NCBI GenBank assembly: GCA_024638465.1
Contig: JAHEKF010000015.1
Span: 1 to 52,820, forward strand
Length of the DNA: 52,820 nucleotides
Direction of reading: 5' to 3'
Source of the DNA: Rhodospirillaceae bacterium
GTDB lineage: Bacteria > Pseudomonadota > Gammaproteobacteria > Steroidobacterales > Rariloculaceae
The first letter of the stretch is position 1. Each line of letters starts with the position of its first letter. Positions 37,510-46,721 of this stretch are shown piece after piece. Both the position numbers and the translations under genes were made by a program. Under the pieces are notes generated by a model that was given only the letters and a program-made list of their open reading frames with translations, made no database searches and was not told the origin of the DNA.

Positions 37510-40188
37510 ATGTTCAGCCATTTTCTCGCCCGCGTATTTGCGGCAACCATAGTACTGCTGAGCGCCCTCGCGGTCGCGCCGAACGCGGTTGCGCAGGACC
37601 AGACGGAGCAGAGTTCGGCCCAGCTCGGTCGATTCACGGTCACAGGGTCGCACATCACGCGGCTCGATCTAGAAGGCCCGACGCCAGTACTGACTATCAC
37701 GCGGGACGACATTGAGAGAACCGGGGTAATGACTGTCGGCGAACTGCTGACGCAGCTACCGATGGATAACGGCGGAACGTTCAACGACCAGGCTAACAAC
37801 AGCTTCGCGGCAGGCGGCACCAGCGTATCCTTTCGCGGACTGGGCGCGAATACCGTACTCGTACTGGTCAACGGCCGGCGTGCGACCAACTATGGTTTCG
37901 CCAACCGGTTCGCTACCTTCGTCTCCTTCGTTGACCTGAACTCGATCCCGCTAGGCATAGTAGAGCGTGTTGAAATTCTCAAGGACGGCGCTTCGGCAAT
38001 TTACGGTTCGGATGCGATTGCTGGCGTAATCAACGTCATTCTGCGCGACGACGTCGACGGTGTCGAGGTCGAGATGCGCGTCGGTCAGGCGACCGATCCC
38101 GGCGCCGGCGAAGTAGCCGTCAACGCGTTGTTTGGCGCGAGCAGCGCCCGCTCTAGCGCGACGCTGATGGGAAGTTATACGAGCCGCGACAAGATGTTCC
38201 TGCGCGATCGGGAACTGAGCCGTTCGGCCGACTTCTTTCCTCTCGGCGGCTTCGACTTCCTGAGCTATCGAGCCGCGAACGATGCCGATTTCTTTCCGTT
38301 ACCGGGAGACGGCTGCGACGCACGCCCCAACACGATTACCGATTTTTTCGGAACCTGCGCCTACAACTACAATGCGATTGAGTCGATTCCAGGCGCGCAA
38401 AGGACTTCATTCACCGGGCTGTTTACTCACGATCTCGGCTCAGACCTCGAGTTCCGTGCCGAAATCGGCTTCATGAACGCGATCAGTGACAATGTCATTG
38501 CGCCCCCAACAATCGATGACAACGACAATCTCCTCGCCCCTGCCAGCAACCCCTGGAATGTTGGCGGTATCGATTACTTCGATTTCTGGTACCGGCTCGA
38601 CGACATCGGACCACGAACCTCGGAAGTGGAGACCGATAACCTGCGCGCGGTATTCGAGTTGAGCGGTTCGGTGTTCGACGGAGAATGGGAGTGGCAGGCC
38701 GGGGCCGTCTACAACCGAGCGGTTACGATTGACAACCAGGATAACTACGCGAACAGAATCCTGATGCAGCAAGCACTAGCCAACGGTATCGACGTCAATA
38801 GCGACGGCAATATAACGATCAACGAGTACTACAACATCTGGACGCCGATCTCCAACCCGATCGACCCGGCATTAACGGCAGCGCTTCGCGCGCGACCGTT
38901 TCGGCGTGCCGAAACCGAACTCAAGGCATTCGATGGAAACCTCAGTGGCCCTGTCGCCGACTTGCCTGCAGGCCCGATGTCGCTCGCTGTCGGCTTCGAA
39001 CACCGCAACGAGAGACTCGTCGACCGCAGCGATGCGGCTTCCGAGGCAAATCTGATTCTCGGTTCCGGCGGCGTCAGCTCGCAGGGTTCTCGCTCGCAAA
39101 CCTCAGTTTACGGCGAGCTCTCTATTCCGATCCTCGATAATCTCGAAGCTCAGGTCGCTGCCCGCTATGAGGACTACGAAGGCTTCGGCAGCGAGATCAA
39201 TCCCAAGCTGGCAGCCATGTGGCGCCCTAACGACTGGATGCTCGTGCGTGGATCGTGGGGTGAGGGATTCCGTGCGCCGTCGCTCGCCGAATTGTTCCTT
39301 GGTTTATCGGTTAGCTTCCAGAACTACGTCGACCAGACCCGATGCCCCATCACCGGAACGATCTTCGACTGCGTACTCGACAAGCAGCTCGACACCACCG
39401 GTAACGCACAGCTGAACCCCGAGACATCGGAGTCGCTGTCGCTTGGCGTCGTCATCGAGGTGCCAATCATCGACGACCTGACGGTCGCTTTCGACTACTG
39501 GAGCTTCGATCATAAGAACTTGATATCCGACATCGACGTCGGAGAAATCATGGAACGCGAGGCCGATTGCTTCAATGGACTGCCTACCTGCGATCCGGAC
39601 CTCGCTGCACTCGTCACGCGAACGGCGCCTACTCCACTCGACACATTGCTGGGAATACCTGGAACCATCAGCACGGTACGCAGCCCGTTCCTCAACCTGT
39701 CCGAACAGAGCACTGATGGCTTCGATCTCGAGGTCAACTATATTTTCGATACATCGAGGCTCGGGACATTCACCTTCAATACTTACATCACCTACGTGAA
39801 CGACTTCGATTTCGCGCTATTACCGACAGACCCACTCGAGCGAATCGTCGGTCAATATCTTCAGCCCGAAATGCGCGCCAACGCCGACATGACATGGGAA
39901 TACGGCGTCTATCGAGTTGGTGTCTTCAATCGCTACATCGGTAGTCACGATCAGCAGGAGGACTTTGCTTTCTTCAATGATCAGGAAGGCGCAAAAATTC
40001 CATCGCATAATGAATGGGATCTGCGGCTCGATTACTCCGGCTTCGACAGTCTGACGCTATCTGTCGGTATCGAAAATGTCACTGACGAGGAGATACCACT
40101 CGACTGGTTCGAGACGCTTGGTTACAGCACGGCGCTCTACAACAATCGTGGTCGCTTCATCTATTCGCAGGTCGGGCTGCGCTTCTAA
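37510..40188 (+). CDS. TonB-dependent outer-membrane receptor
   Basis: The 892-residue protein has a signal peptide (about 1-28, ending AVAQ). The plug domain follows, with VTGSHITRLD, LLTQLP, VSFRGLGANTVLVLVNGRR and IPLGIVERVEILKDGASAIYGSDAIAGVIN. A long beta-barrel ends in the terminal aromatic strand YSQVGLRF. The plug pattern resembles the large receptors of marine Gammaproteobacteria that import glycans or peptides; the ligand cannot be read from sequence. ATG 37510 has AAGGAG six bases upstream. No TonB box is obvious, and no adjacent transport genes point to a substrate. It ends three bases from a convergent PDZ gene. Confidence 0.93.
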   Translation: MFSHFLARVFAATIVLLSALAVAPNAVAQDQTEQSSAQLGRFTVTGSHITRLDLEGPTPVLTITRDDIERTGVMTVGELLTQLPMDNGGTFNDQANNSFAAGGTSVSFRGLGANTVLVLVNGRRATNYGFANRFATFVSFVDLNSIPLGIVERVEILKDGASAIYGSDAIAGVINVILRDDVDGVEVEMRVGQATDPGAGEVAVNALFGASSARSSATLMGSYTSRDKMFLRDRELSRSADFFPLGGFDFLSYRAANDADFFPLPGDGCDARPNTITDFFGTCAYNYNAIESIPGAQRTSFTGLFTHDLGSDLEFRAEIGFMNAISDNVIAPPTIDDNDNLLAPASNPWNVGGIDYFDFWYRLDDIGPRTSEVETDNLRAVFELSGSVFDGEWEWQAGAVYNRAVTIDNQDNYANRILMQQALANGIDVNSDGNITINEYYNIWTPISNPIDPALTAALRARPFRRAETELKAFDGNLSGPVADLPAGPMSLAVGFEHRNERLVDRSDAASEANLILGSGGVSSQGSRSQTSVYGELSIPILDNLEAQVAARYEDYEGFGSEINPKLAAMWRPNDWMLVRGSWGEGFRAPSLAELFLGLSVSFQNYVDQTRCPITGTIFDCVLDKQLDTTGNAQLNPETSESLSLGVVIEVPIIDDLTVAFDYWSFDHKNLISDIDVGEIMEREADCFNGLPTCDPDLAALVTRTAPTPLDTLLGIPGTISTVRSPFLNLSEQSTDGFDLEVNYIFDTSRLGTFTFNTYITYVNDFDFALLPTDPLERIVGQYLQPEMRANADMTWEYGVYRVGVFNRYIGSHDQQEDFAFFNDQEGAKIPSHNEWDLRLDYSGFDSLTLSVGIENVTDEEIPLDWFETLGYSTALYNNRGRFIYSQVGLRF

Positions 40189-40191
40189 CTA

Positions 40192-41043
40192 TCAGCGGCC
40201 TCCCCGGCCGCCGCCCGTGATACCGATGGGACCGCGCGGGATGAAAATCTGCATCGGCTGCCCGTCGCGAACGATGTCGACCACGACGGACTCGCCAGGC
40301 GAACCCTGCAACGTGAGCTGGTTCAGGTCCCCGGTATTGAATACCCGCTCGCCGCCGTAGGCGACGACCCGGTCACCGGGCTGCAATCCCGCTGTCTGAC
40401 CCGCTGATCCGGAAATGACCTGGCGAATATCGACGCTCGTCGACTGCCCTGTTGCTTCCAGATAGCGTTCGAAGCTCTGGTCGCCGAGCTCTTCGCGGAG
40501 TTGATCTTGCGAATCGACCCGATTACGAAAGTTCTGCGGCTCTCCGGTTCGGACTGCGTCGTACTGCGCGTACAACGCCTCCAGTCGAAGTTCGGATTCG
40601 CGGTCAACGATAAGCTGCGCATCGGCCGGCGAAAAACCGCCTTCTACGAGTTGCGTCATGCGCCGGCTCGGATCATCGACTCTGCGACCGCCACCGCGCT
40701 CGGCGATGCGCTCCTGGATCGCGGCCCTTGTCAATTCTCTACCAGGAAGGTCTCCCAGTGCCGCAGCGCCTTCTTCGGCTTCGCTTTGAGGCACTTCGAG
40801 AATTTTTTCGCCCAGCGCGGCCAGCTCTTGCTGCAGCGACTCACGCAGCACGATCTCCGCCGCCAGCGCGGCCTCCAGTTGAGCGATCCTGTTCGTGACC
40901 TGGATCAGGTCTATCGACGAACTGGCAGAGCTGACACCCGGCATTTCCGGGCTATTGAGGTCATCGCCGCGGTCGCCGACGAAAGTCGCGAACGCGAACC
41001 CCGCGGAGATGCCAAGCAGCATGAACAGAACCGTTTTCAGCAT
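40192..41043 (-). CDS. Single-PDZ-domain membrane-anchored protein
   Basis: The 283-residue protein starts with one hydrophobic helix (MLKTVLFMLLGISAGFAFATF), a signal anchor or cleaved signal peptide. A helical, Glu/Ala-rich middle follows and then a C-terminal PDZ domain (about 195-270) with GLQPGDRVVAYGGERVFN and TLQGSPGESVVVDIVRDGQPM. There is no protease domain, unlike DegP/HtrA. The Gly/Arg-rich tail ends in GGGRGGR. The start ATG 41043 is preferred over an upstream GTG. The role is unknown; PDZ domains usually bind protein C-termini. Confidence 0.83.
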   Translation of the reverse strand: MLKTVLFMLLGISAGFAFATFVGDRGDDLNSPEMPGVSSASSSIDLIQVTNRIAQLEAALAAEIVLRESLQQELAALGEKILEVPQSEAEEGAAALGDLPGRELTRAAIQERIAERGGGRRVDDPSRRMTQLVEGGFSPADAQLIVDRESELRLEALYAQYDAVRTGEPQNFRNRVDSQDQLREELGDQSFERYLEATGQSTSVDIRQVISGSAGQTAGLQPGDRVVAYGGERVFNTGDLNQLTLQGSPGESVVVDIVRDGQPMQIFIPRGPIGITGGGRGGR

Positions 41044-41251
41044 CGTCGTCTCGCAACCTGACGGACTATTCGAATGCCCCCAAGATACCGCCAAACGCCA
41101 CAGATGCTGTCAAGAATTCTGAAGCCGCGATCCGCAGATACCGACACCCGGCCGCCACGCTGCGGCGCAGGCCCAGCGATGCCGTTGTCGTTAAAATCGG
41201 CGATATGGCTTCTAACTGCGGCGAATTGCCGCAAAACAACCGCTAACTTGC

Positions 41252-42307
41252 TCAATCGCCTCCGCCGAGAACGATCGTTCCGAGGTCGGCTGCCAGGGCA
41301 TCGAGCTTGTCGGCAAGACCGGGATGGACGGGTATGCCGGACGCCTCGCGCTCGATCCGGATTCTCTGGCTTCGCTCGCCCGGGACGCGGACGGCATCGA
41401 CGCCCGGCAGGGTCGGCGATGCGCGCATCGAGCGGATGACCTCGTCGACCTTGCGCTTGAACACACCTACCTCCATGAATGCCTCGATCGACAGCGCCAC
41501 AACGAGCTGACCCGTGTTGGTCGAAGTCCGCGAATCGGCATTGAAATCCACGACCTCCCGGCCAAACGCCGCGCCGTTGAGAGTCCCTGCAAGCAAGCCG
41601 AAAATCAGGGCCAGACCGTAACCCTTGGGGCCGCCAATAGGGAGCAGAAACCCCTCGGCCGCGCGTGTCGGATCGGTCAGTGGTTTACCCTGCTTGTCCA
41701 TCATCCAGCCCTCGGGCATCTGTTCGCCACGCTGCGCCGCCGTCTTGACCTTGCCGTAGGCCGCCACGGTGGTCGCCATATCCAGCACGATCGGAAACTC
41801 CTCGGCAGCCGGAACGCCTACCGCAATCGGGTTCGTGCTCAACAACAGCTCCGTACCGCCCCAGGGCGGCAGGTGGTTGGCGCTACCCACGGCAATATAG
41901 ATACCGATCATGTCCTTCTGCATCGGCATCCTGGCGTAAAGCGCGGCGGGCCCGGCGTGATTGCCGTGTCGAACCCCGACCCAGCCTATTCCGGATTCCT
42001 CCGCCTTCGCCATCGCGAGATCGGCCGCATAACGCATGACGAGATGACCCATCCCGTCATCGCCGTCGACTACGGCCATGGCGCCGTGATCACGCGCGAC
42101 ATGGATATTCGGCCGGACTTTGATACCTCCGCTCTTTACCCGTTTGACGTATTGCGGCAAGCGAAACACGCCGTGTCCGTCGGACCCTGACAGATCTGCT
42201 TCAGCCATGAGCCGGGCGACGGTGCGTGCATCGGCATCCGGCATGTCGACCGCCATAAGACAGCGATGGATGAAGTCTTCGAGCTGCTCGAGGCTTACCG
42301 TCAGCAT
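41252..42307 (-). CDS. Ldh-family (malate/L-lactate/ureidoglycolate-type) NAD(P) dehydrogenase
   Basis: The 351-residue protein is a member of the Ldh_2 family, which lacks a Rossmann fold. It has DGHGVFRLPQYVKR, VRHGNHAGPAALYA (catalytic His region), LLLSTNPIAVGVPA and GPKGYGLALIFGLLAG. Members oxidise 2-hydroxyacids such as malate, lactate, sulfolactate or ureidoglycolate, or reduce delta-1-piperideine-2-carboxylate, so the substrate is open. Together with the cupin it sits upstream of the pilus operon and near a catabolic trio. It could be part of a 2-hydroxyacid pathway, which is inference. Confidence 0.9.
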   Translation of the reverse strand: MLTVSLEQLEDFIHRCLMAVDMPDADARTVARLMAEADLSGSDGHGVFRLPQYVKRVKSGGIKVRPNIHVARDHGAMAVVDGDDGMGHLVMRYAADLAMAKAEESGIGWVGVRHGNHAGPAALYARMPMQKDMIGIYIAVGSANHLPPWGGTELLLSTNPIAVGVPAAEEFPIVLDMATTVAAYGKVKTAAQRGEQMPEGWMMDKQGKPLTDPTRAAEGFLLPIGGPKGYGLALIFGLLAGTLNGAAFGREVVDFNADSRTSTNTGQLVVALSIEAFMEVGVFKRKVDEVIRSMRASPTLPGVDAVRVPGERSQRIRIEREASGIPVHPGLADKLDALAADLGTIVLGGGD

Positions 42308-42341
42308 CTTGTGGCGCGCCCTATGGCTCGGCGATTAAAAC

Positions 42342-42752
42342 TCATTGCGGCCGCGTCGTGTCCTTTGCGGATAGATGCGCGACAGTTTCTCCGGTCTCGG
42401 AGAATGTTCGCGTGACGACGTCAGTGTCGTAGATCCAGAGGATCAGCATAGGTGTCTCGCCGACATTGATGAACCGATGCGGTTTTCCGGCCGGAATGTA
42501 GGTCGTGTCATAGGGCTTGAGCCGGGTGCGCTCGCCGTCAATCTCTACGTCGGCCTCACCCTCGAGGAGCGTAACCTGCTCTGCGCAATTGTGGTGATGT
42601 ACCGGAACCTTTTTCGCGGCCGGGAAGCGAGTCAGCCCGGATGTAAAGCTCACGGGACCGCAACGCTCGGTTCCGACCAGCAGCGTCGTCTCGACCCCAT
42701 CGCCGCGCGCGATACTCTCTAGCTCGTCGAGTTTCAGCAGTGTCGTTTCCAT
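42342..42752 (-). CDS. Small cupin-domain protein
   Basis: This 136-residue single-cupin protein has the metal-binding motif VHHHNCAEQVTLLEGE (His52, His53, His54, Glu58). The second motif histidine is His92 in IPAGKPHRF. No signal peptide is present. Cupins of this size are isomerases, dioxygenases or sugar-binding modules; nothing here fixes which. It shares strand and closeness (34 bases) with the Ldh-family gene. Confidence 0.85.
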   Translation of the reverse strand: METTLLKLDELESIARGDGVETTLLVGTERCGPVSFTSGLTRFPAAKKVPVHHHNCAEQVTLLEGEADVEIDGERTRLKPYDTTYIPAGKPHRFINVGETPMLILWIYDTDVVTRTFSETGETVAHLSAKDTTRPQ

Positions 42753-43061
42753 TTTTTACCCGTTCTCCGATGCAGAAAAATCCAGTGCCTGCACCTTATT
42801 CTAGATCAGGCCCTCGGCAGTATCCGAAAAAACTTTAGCTCTCGATCGAAGTTTTTCAGCCCAAAAAGCGTGACGCAGTCTACAAAACGGCCCGAATTTC
42901 GGCGTTCGTTAACAAAATGGGACTCACGCAACAGTCGCAGGCAGTTCGATTTCATAGTCTTTTGCCCGCTGCTGGACGTCAGCAGGAACCGTTATACGGA
43001 GATACGGACCGAAGGCTGCAGCTACATGGATGTACAGAAACTAACCTCTGGGAGATTAACA
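42753..43061. promoter_or_regulatory. 309-base leader region of the pilus operon with two inverted repeats
   Basis: No gene is supported. Two inverted repeats stand out. AAAAACTT (42828-42835) pairs with AAGTTTTT (42849-42856) around a 13-base loop. CTGCTG (42969-42974) pairs with CAGCAG (42980-42985) around GACGT. GGGAG at 43050-43054 is the ribosome site of the pilin gene. The promoters of the cupin (-) and pilin (+) must lie here, but I could not choose credible -35/-10 pairs. Confidence 0.4.
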
Positions 43062-43580
43062 ATGACGAATTTCCGCATACGGCTTACGGCGGCAGCCCTC
43101 AGCCTGATCGCACTTCACACGACATCGGTCAACGCGCAGACCACGGCGACCGGGTCGATCGACGTAACGGCGACGGTTCCGGCCACTTGCGTACTCGGCA
43201 CATCGACCGACGTTGCATTCGGAACCCTGACGATGGCCGTCGGCAACGGCCCTGTAGCCGCTACAGGAACGATCGACTGGGCCTGCAGTGACAGCACGAT
43301 TGCGGAGATCGGGATTGAAGGCGTGAACGGCGCAGCAAGCCGGCAGATGACGAGCCCCGCGCCGGGATCGGGCCCGATCCCGTACAGCCTGTTTCGGACT
43401 CTCGGCCCGAGCGTTGAATGGGGCGAGCTCGCCAGCGGCAATCAGTTAACGGGCCTGACGGGATCCGGGATTTCAATTGTCACGACTGAGAATGTGTTCG
43501 GTGAAATCGCCGAGGACGACTATATCGACGCCGTACCCGGAGCGTACTCTCAGACGCTGACCGTCACGATCGAATTCTGA
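43062..43580 (+). CDS. Spore-coat-U-domain pilin subunit (Csu-like)
   Basis: This 172-residue secreted protein has a signal peptide (MTNFRIRLTAAALSLIALHTTSVNA split around residue 25) and then one spore-coat-U domain. The pattern VTATVPATCVLGT, FGTLTMAVGN, WACSD and the C-terminal GAYSQTLTVTIEF fits Csu-type pilins, including a Cys pair for a disulfide. I chose ATG 43062 because GGGAG lies eight bases upstream; the longer open frame is not conserved. It is the first gene of a four-gene chaperone-usher operon and probably the major pilin. Confidence 0.85.
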   Translation: MTNFRIRLTAAALSLIALHTTSVNAQTTATGSIDVTATVPATCVLGTSTDVAFGTLTMAVGNGPVAATGTIDWACSDSTIAEIGIEGVNGAASRQMTSPAPGSGPIPYSLFRTLGPSVEWGELASGNQLTGLTGSGISIVTTENVFGEIAEDDYIDAVPGAYSQTLTVTIEF

Positions 43581-43604
43581 TTGGACTGAGAACAGTAACC
43601 AGAC

Positions 43605-44372
43605 ATGGTCAGCACGATGTACGCCTCCCGACTGATCCCGCTGACCGCGACCGTACTACTGTTCTTTCACGCGGTCGCGACCGCCGGTCTGGTAAGAATC
43701 GCGCCGGTACGCGTCGACCTCAATGAGGCGGCGCGTACCGGGGTGGTTGAAATCTCGAATCCGGGTGACACGCCGATCGGCATAGAGGTTGAAGCGCTCA
43801 AATGGCAGCAGGGTGCTGACGGCGCGGACGTTTACGAATCAACAACTGACGTACTCGCGTTCCCGCCGATATTCACCATCGAGCCGGGAGCATCGCAGCT
43901 CGTAAGGATCGGCCGAATGTCTCCGCCTTCGACGGATCGGGAGCAAGCGTACCGATTGTATTTCACCGAGCTGCCGGTCGCTGCCAGTAAAATTGACGCG
44001 GCACTGGGCGTCAAGATGCGGATGCGGATCGGTGTTCCGGTTTTCTCCGCGCCTATCGTCCCGGCCGAACCTGAGCTTCGAATCGTCGATACGCAATACC
44101 ACGACGAAGGCATGACCGTCAGCATCTACAACTCGGGGAACGCACACGTTCGAGTATCCGATGTCTACGCCTTGGAGCTTATCGACGCTGAGCGATCGAC
44201 CTCACGCCAGTACATTCTGGCGGGCTCCGTACAGCAGTTCGAGATCGCGATTCCCAACGGCACTACCGTGACATCGATACAGATGGTTTCGGATGCGCTG
44301 GGAACCACAGAGTTCGATCTGGAGACCGGGCTGGCCATCGTCCCGGTTGACGCCGAACTCGCGAGCCGCTGA
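43605..44372 (+). CDS. Periplasmic pilus-assembly chaperone (PapD-like)
   Basis: The 255-residue protein has a signal peptide (about 1-27, ending ATA). Two immunoglobulin-like domains follow: LVRIAPVRVDLNEAARTGVVEISN (split over the N-terminal strands), FTIEPGASQLVRIGR and YRLYFTELPV in domain 1. These are the usual chaperone G1-strand and interface motifs. It should cap pilin subunits in the periplasm and pass them to the usher encoded next. ATG 43605 (or ATG 43617) lies 24 bases after the pilin stop. Confidence 0.9.
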   Translation: MVSTMYASRLIPLTATVLLFFHAVATAGLVRIAPVRVDLNEAARTGVVEISNPGDTPIGIEVEALKWQQGADGADVYESTTDVLAFPPIFTIEPGASQLVRIGRMSPPSTDREQAYRLYFTELPVAASKIDAALGVKMRMRIGVPVFSAPIVPAEPELRIVDTQYHDEGMTVSIYNSGNAHVRVSDVYALELIDAERSTSRQYILAGSVQQFEIAIPNGTTVTSIQMVSDALGTTEFDLETGLAIVPVDAELASR

Positions 44373-44411
44373 TCGCAGCGTTTCCCAACCTAACGCCAGA
44401 GCAACGAGCCA

Positions 44412-46721
44412 GTGATGCGATACCCTTTTCGCAAGTCGCTCTGTTCTCTGGCGGCGATCATTATGTTCAAGACCGAGGCGGTAGCGCAGATGCCACTGCT
44501 GGTCGATCTTACTGTCAACCACCAAAGCTATGGGACGACAGTTCTGCTGGATTACGGCGACAAGGACTTCTTCGCGAGCATCTCCGATTTGTCCAAATGG
44601 GGCGTCCGCGGTCCCTATCTCGATCTGGTCACTTTCGAGAATCGCGAGTTCGCGCGTCTTCGCTCACTTGGCAACATAACGGCCTCATTCGACCCGCGCC
44701 TCGCCAGTATGTCCCTGACAATTCCGCCCGAGCTGCTGCCGAACCAAGAGCTCAGGATAGGAGAGATGAGCCGACCTGATCCGGTCTCGAGCAGAGGTGC
44801 TTATCTGGACTACGACTGGTCCTACACCTCTGGCGATGCTTCTTATACGACAGGACTGCTGGCACCGACCGTGTTCAGCGAGTATGGCGTCGTCGACTCT
44901 CAGATACTGTATCGGGAAGCGGGAAGCGGGCTCTACGGCACAGACTCAGACGGGTCCGACTGGCTGCGGCTGAGCACGACGTATACACGCGACTTCCCCG
45001 GCAGAATGCGAAGCTTGCGAGTGGGCGACGTATTCAACACACCTGGACCCTGGGGCGGAGGTTCCCGCATCGGCGGTATTCAGCTTGCTTCAAATTTCTC
45101 CACGCAACCCGACTTCGTAACGATTCCGGTTCCCGGCCTGGAAGGCGTTGCCAGCCTGCCCTCTACGGTGGATCTCTACGTCAACGGCGCATTGAGATAC
45201 CGACGGAACGTCGACCCCGGATCATTTCGCGTAGAAGAGATACCGATCGTCACCGGTAGCGGTCAAATGCAGATGGTGGTCACGGATCTGCTTGGTCGCG
45301 AACACGTCTATTCACAGGATTTTTATGCAAGTGCCGAACTATTGAGAAAAGGGCTATCAGAGTACTCGTATACGCTCGGCTCGCTTCGACGCGACTACAG
45401 CTTGCCTACCGATCGCTATGACGAAACCGTCGCGGTCGCGCAGCATCGCTACGGTATCAATAGCGAGCTCACAGTCGGCGGAAGAGCGGAGATAAGCGAA
45501 GAGCTTCGTTCCGTTTCGGCTACTGCCAATTGGTCTCCTGACATGATCGGCGTTGTCAGCGCATCGGTCGGGCACAGTCGCAGCGGATCGGAATCGGGTA
45601 CGGCCTGGCTCCTCGGATATCGCTTCCAGGGACGGAGATTCAATTTTTCCTCACGCGTGTCCGGCGCCAGCGAACACTTCGAGGTCATCGGGAACGAGTT
45701 TCCCGGCTATGTACCGAAGACAGAACTGATGTTGAGCGGCGGGTGGCGACACCCGCGCGTGGGTTCTTTCGGTGCCGCTGTTGTCCGCAGAATCTATCAA
45801 GACAACTCCGACCGTGACGTCGTGACGTTCAACTACGCGAACACCCTTTTCCGACAGTACTACCTTTCCGTATTCGCGAGCTATGCCAATGATCAGAACG
45901 CCGGCGTCAGCGTCGGCGCGACCGTTACACGCATGTTCGGCCAGAGAAGAAGCGCGAGTGCGAGCATCTCGCGCGAGTCAGGTCAATCGCGGGTTCGGAT
46001 GGAGACCCAATCGAACCTGCCTGCGGGACCGGGTTTCGGTTACCGGCTCGGAACGACGCTCGCGGATGACGATCGATTCGATGGTCAGCTCATCGGACAA
46101 ACGGATTTCGGACGCTATACGGTAGAGGTCGACAAATTCGGTGATCGTACAACTACGCGCGCGCGCGCCAGCGGTTCGCTCGCCTGGCTCGCCGGACGCG
46201 CATACGCGGCCAGAGAAATCAGCGACGGCTTTGCAGTGGCGAAAATCGGCGACCTGGAGAATGTGCGGGTCTATGTCGAGAACCAGGTCGTTGGCCGGTC
46301 CGACGACCGAGGTCGTGTTCTCCTGCCCCGGTTGAGGCCCTATGAAATTAACCGGATAAGAATCGAACCAGCGGACCTTCCGCTGGCCTCTGAGATTTCC
46401 ACTGTGTCGGTCGAAGTCGCTCCTGCTTATCGCAACGGACTCGTGATCGATTTCCCCGTTTCTACGCCGAGCTTCGCGATGGTCAAGGCTGTTCTCGAAG
46501 ACGGGACTGTCGTCCCCGAAGGATCGACCGTACAGATATTCGGAAAAGAGGAATCGACGATCGTCGGCCGCGACGGAGCTATTTTTCTCGCCGCCCCGGA
46601 AGGTGAAACGCAAGTCGACGTCTACTGGAGATCGTCGGGATGCGAGTTCGAAATCGAGATGCCGAAAGCGACGCAGGCGCTGCCTCACCTGGGTGAGGTA
46701 ACCTGCAGAGCGACGCGATGA
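44412..46721 (+). CDS. Outer-membrane usher protein (Csu/FimD type)
   Basis: The 769-residue usher carries a signal peptide (residues 1-26) and an N-terminal chaperone-binding domain of reduced length. A beta-barrel translocation pore follows, with the hallmark YGxxxDSQILYREAGSGLYG-like and RVGDVFNTPGPWGGGSRIGGI regions. PSTVDLYVNGALRYRRNV and GSGQMQMVVTDLLGRE form the plug and adjacent strands. The C-terminal domains end with a Cys pair (SSGCEFEIEM... VTCRATR). It secretes and assembles the SCPU pilins. It is shorter than FimD but normal for the Csu class. Its stop overlaps the next gene by four bases (ATGA). Confidence 0.92.
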   Translation: MMRYPFRKSLCSLAAIIMFKTEAVAQMPLLVDLTVNHQSYGTTVLLDYGDKDFFASISDLSKWGVRGPYLDLVTFENREFARLRSLGNITASFDPRLASMSLTIPPELLPNQELRIGEMSRPDPVSSRGAYLDYDWSYTSGDASYTTGLLAPTVFSEYGVVDSQILYREAGSGLYGTDSDGSDWLRLSTTYTRDFPGRMRSLRVGDVFNTPGPWGGGSRIGGIQLASNFSTQPDFVTIPVPGLEGVASLPSTVDLYVNGALRYRRNVDPGSFRVEEIPIVTGSGQMQMVVTDLLGREHVYSQDFYASAELLRKGLSEYSYTLGSLRRDYSLPTDRYDETVAVAQHRYGINSELTVGGRAEISEELRSVSATANWSPDMIGVVSASVGHSRSGSESGTAWLLGYRFQGRRFNFSSRVSGASEHFEVIGNEFPGYVPKTELMLSGGWRHPRVGSFGAAVVRRIYQDNSDRDVVTFNYANTLFRQYYLSVFASYANDQNAGVSVGATVTRMFGQRRSASASISRESGQSRVRMETQSNLPAGPGFGYRLGTTLADDDRFDGQLIGQTDFGRYTVEVDKFGDRTTTRARASGSLAWLAGRAYAAREISDGFAVAKIGDLENVRVYVENQVVGRSDDRGRVLLPRLRPYEINRIRIEPADLPLASEISTVSVEVAPAYRNGLVIDFPVSTPSFAMVKAVLEDGTVVPEGSTVQIFGKEESTIVGRDGAIFLAAPEGETQVDVYWRSSGCEFEIEMPKATQALPHLGEVTCRATR

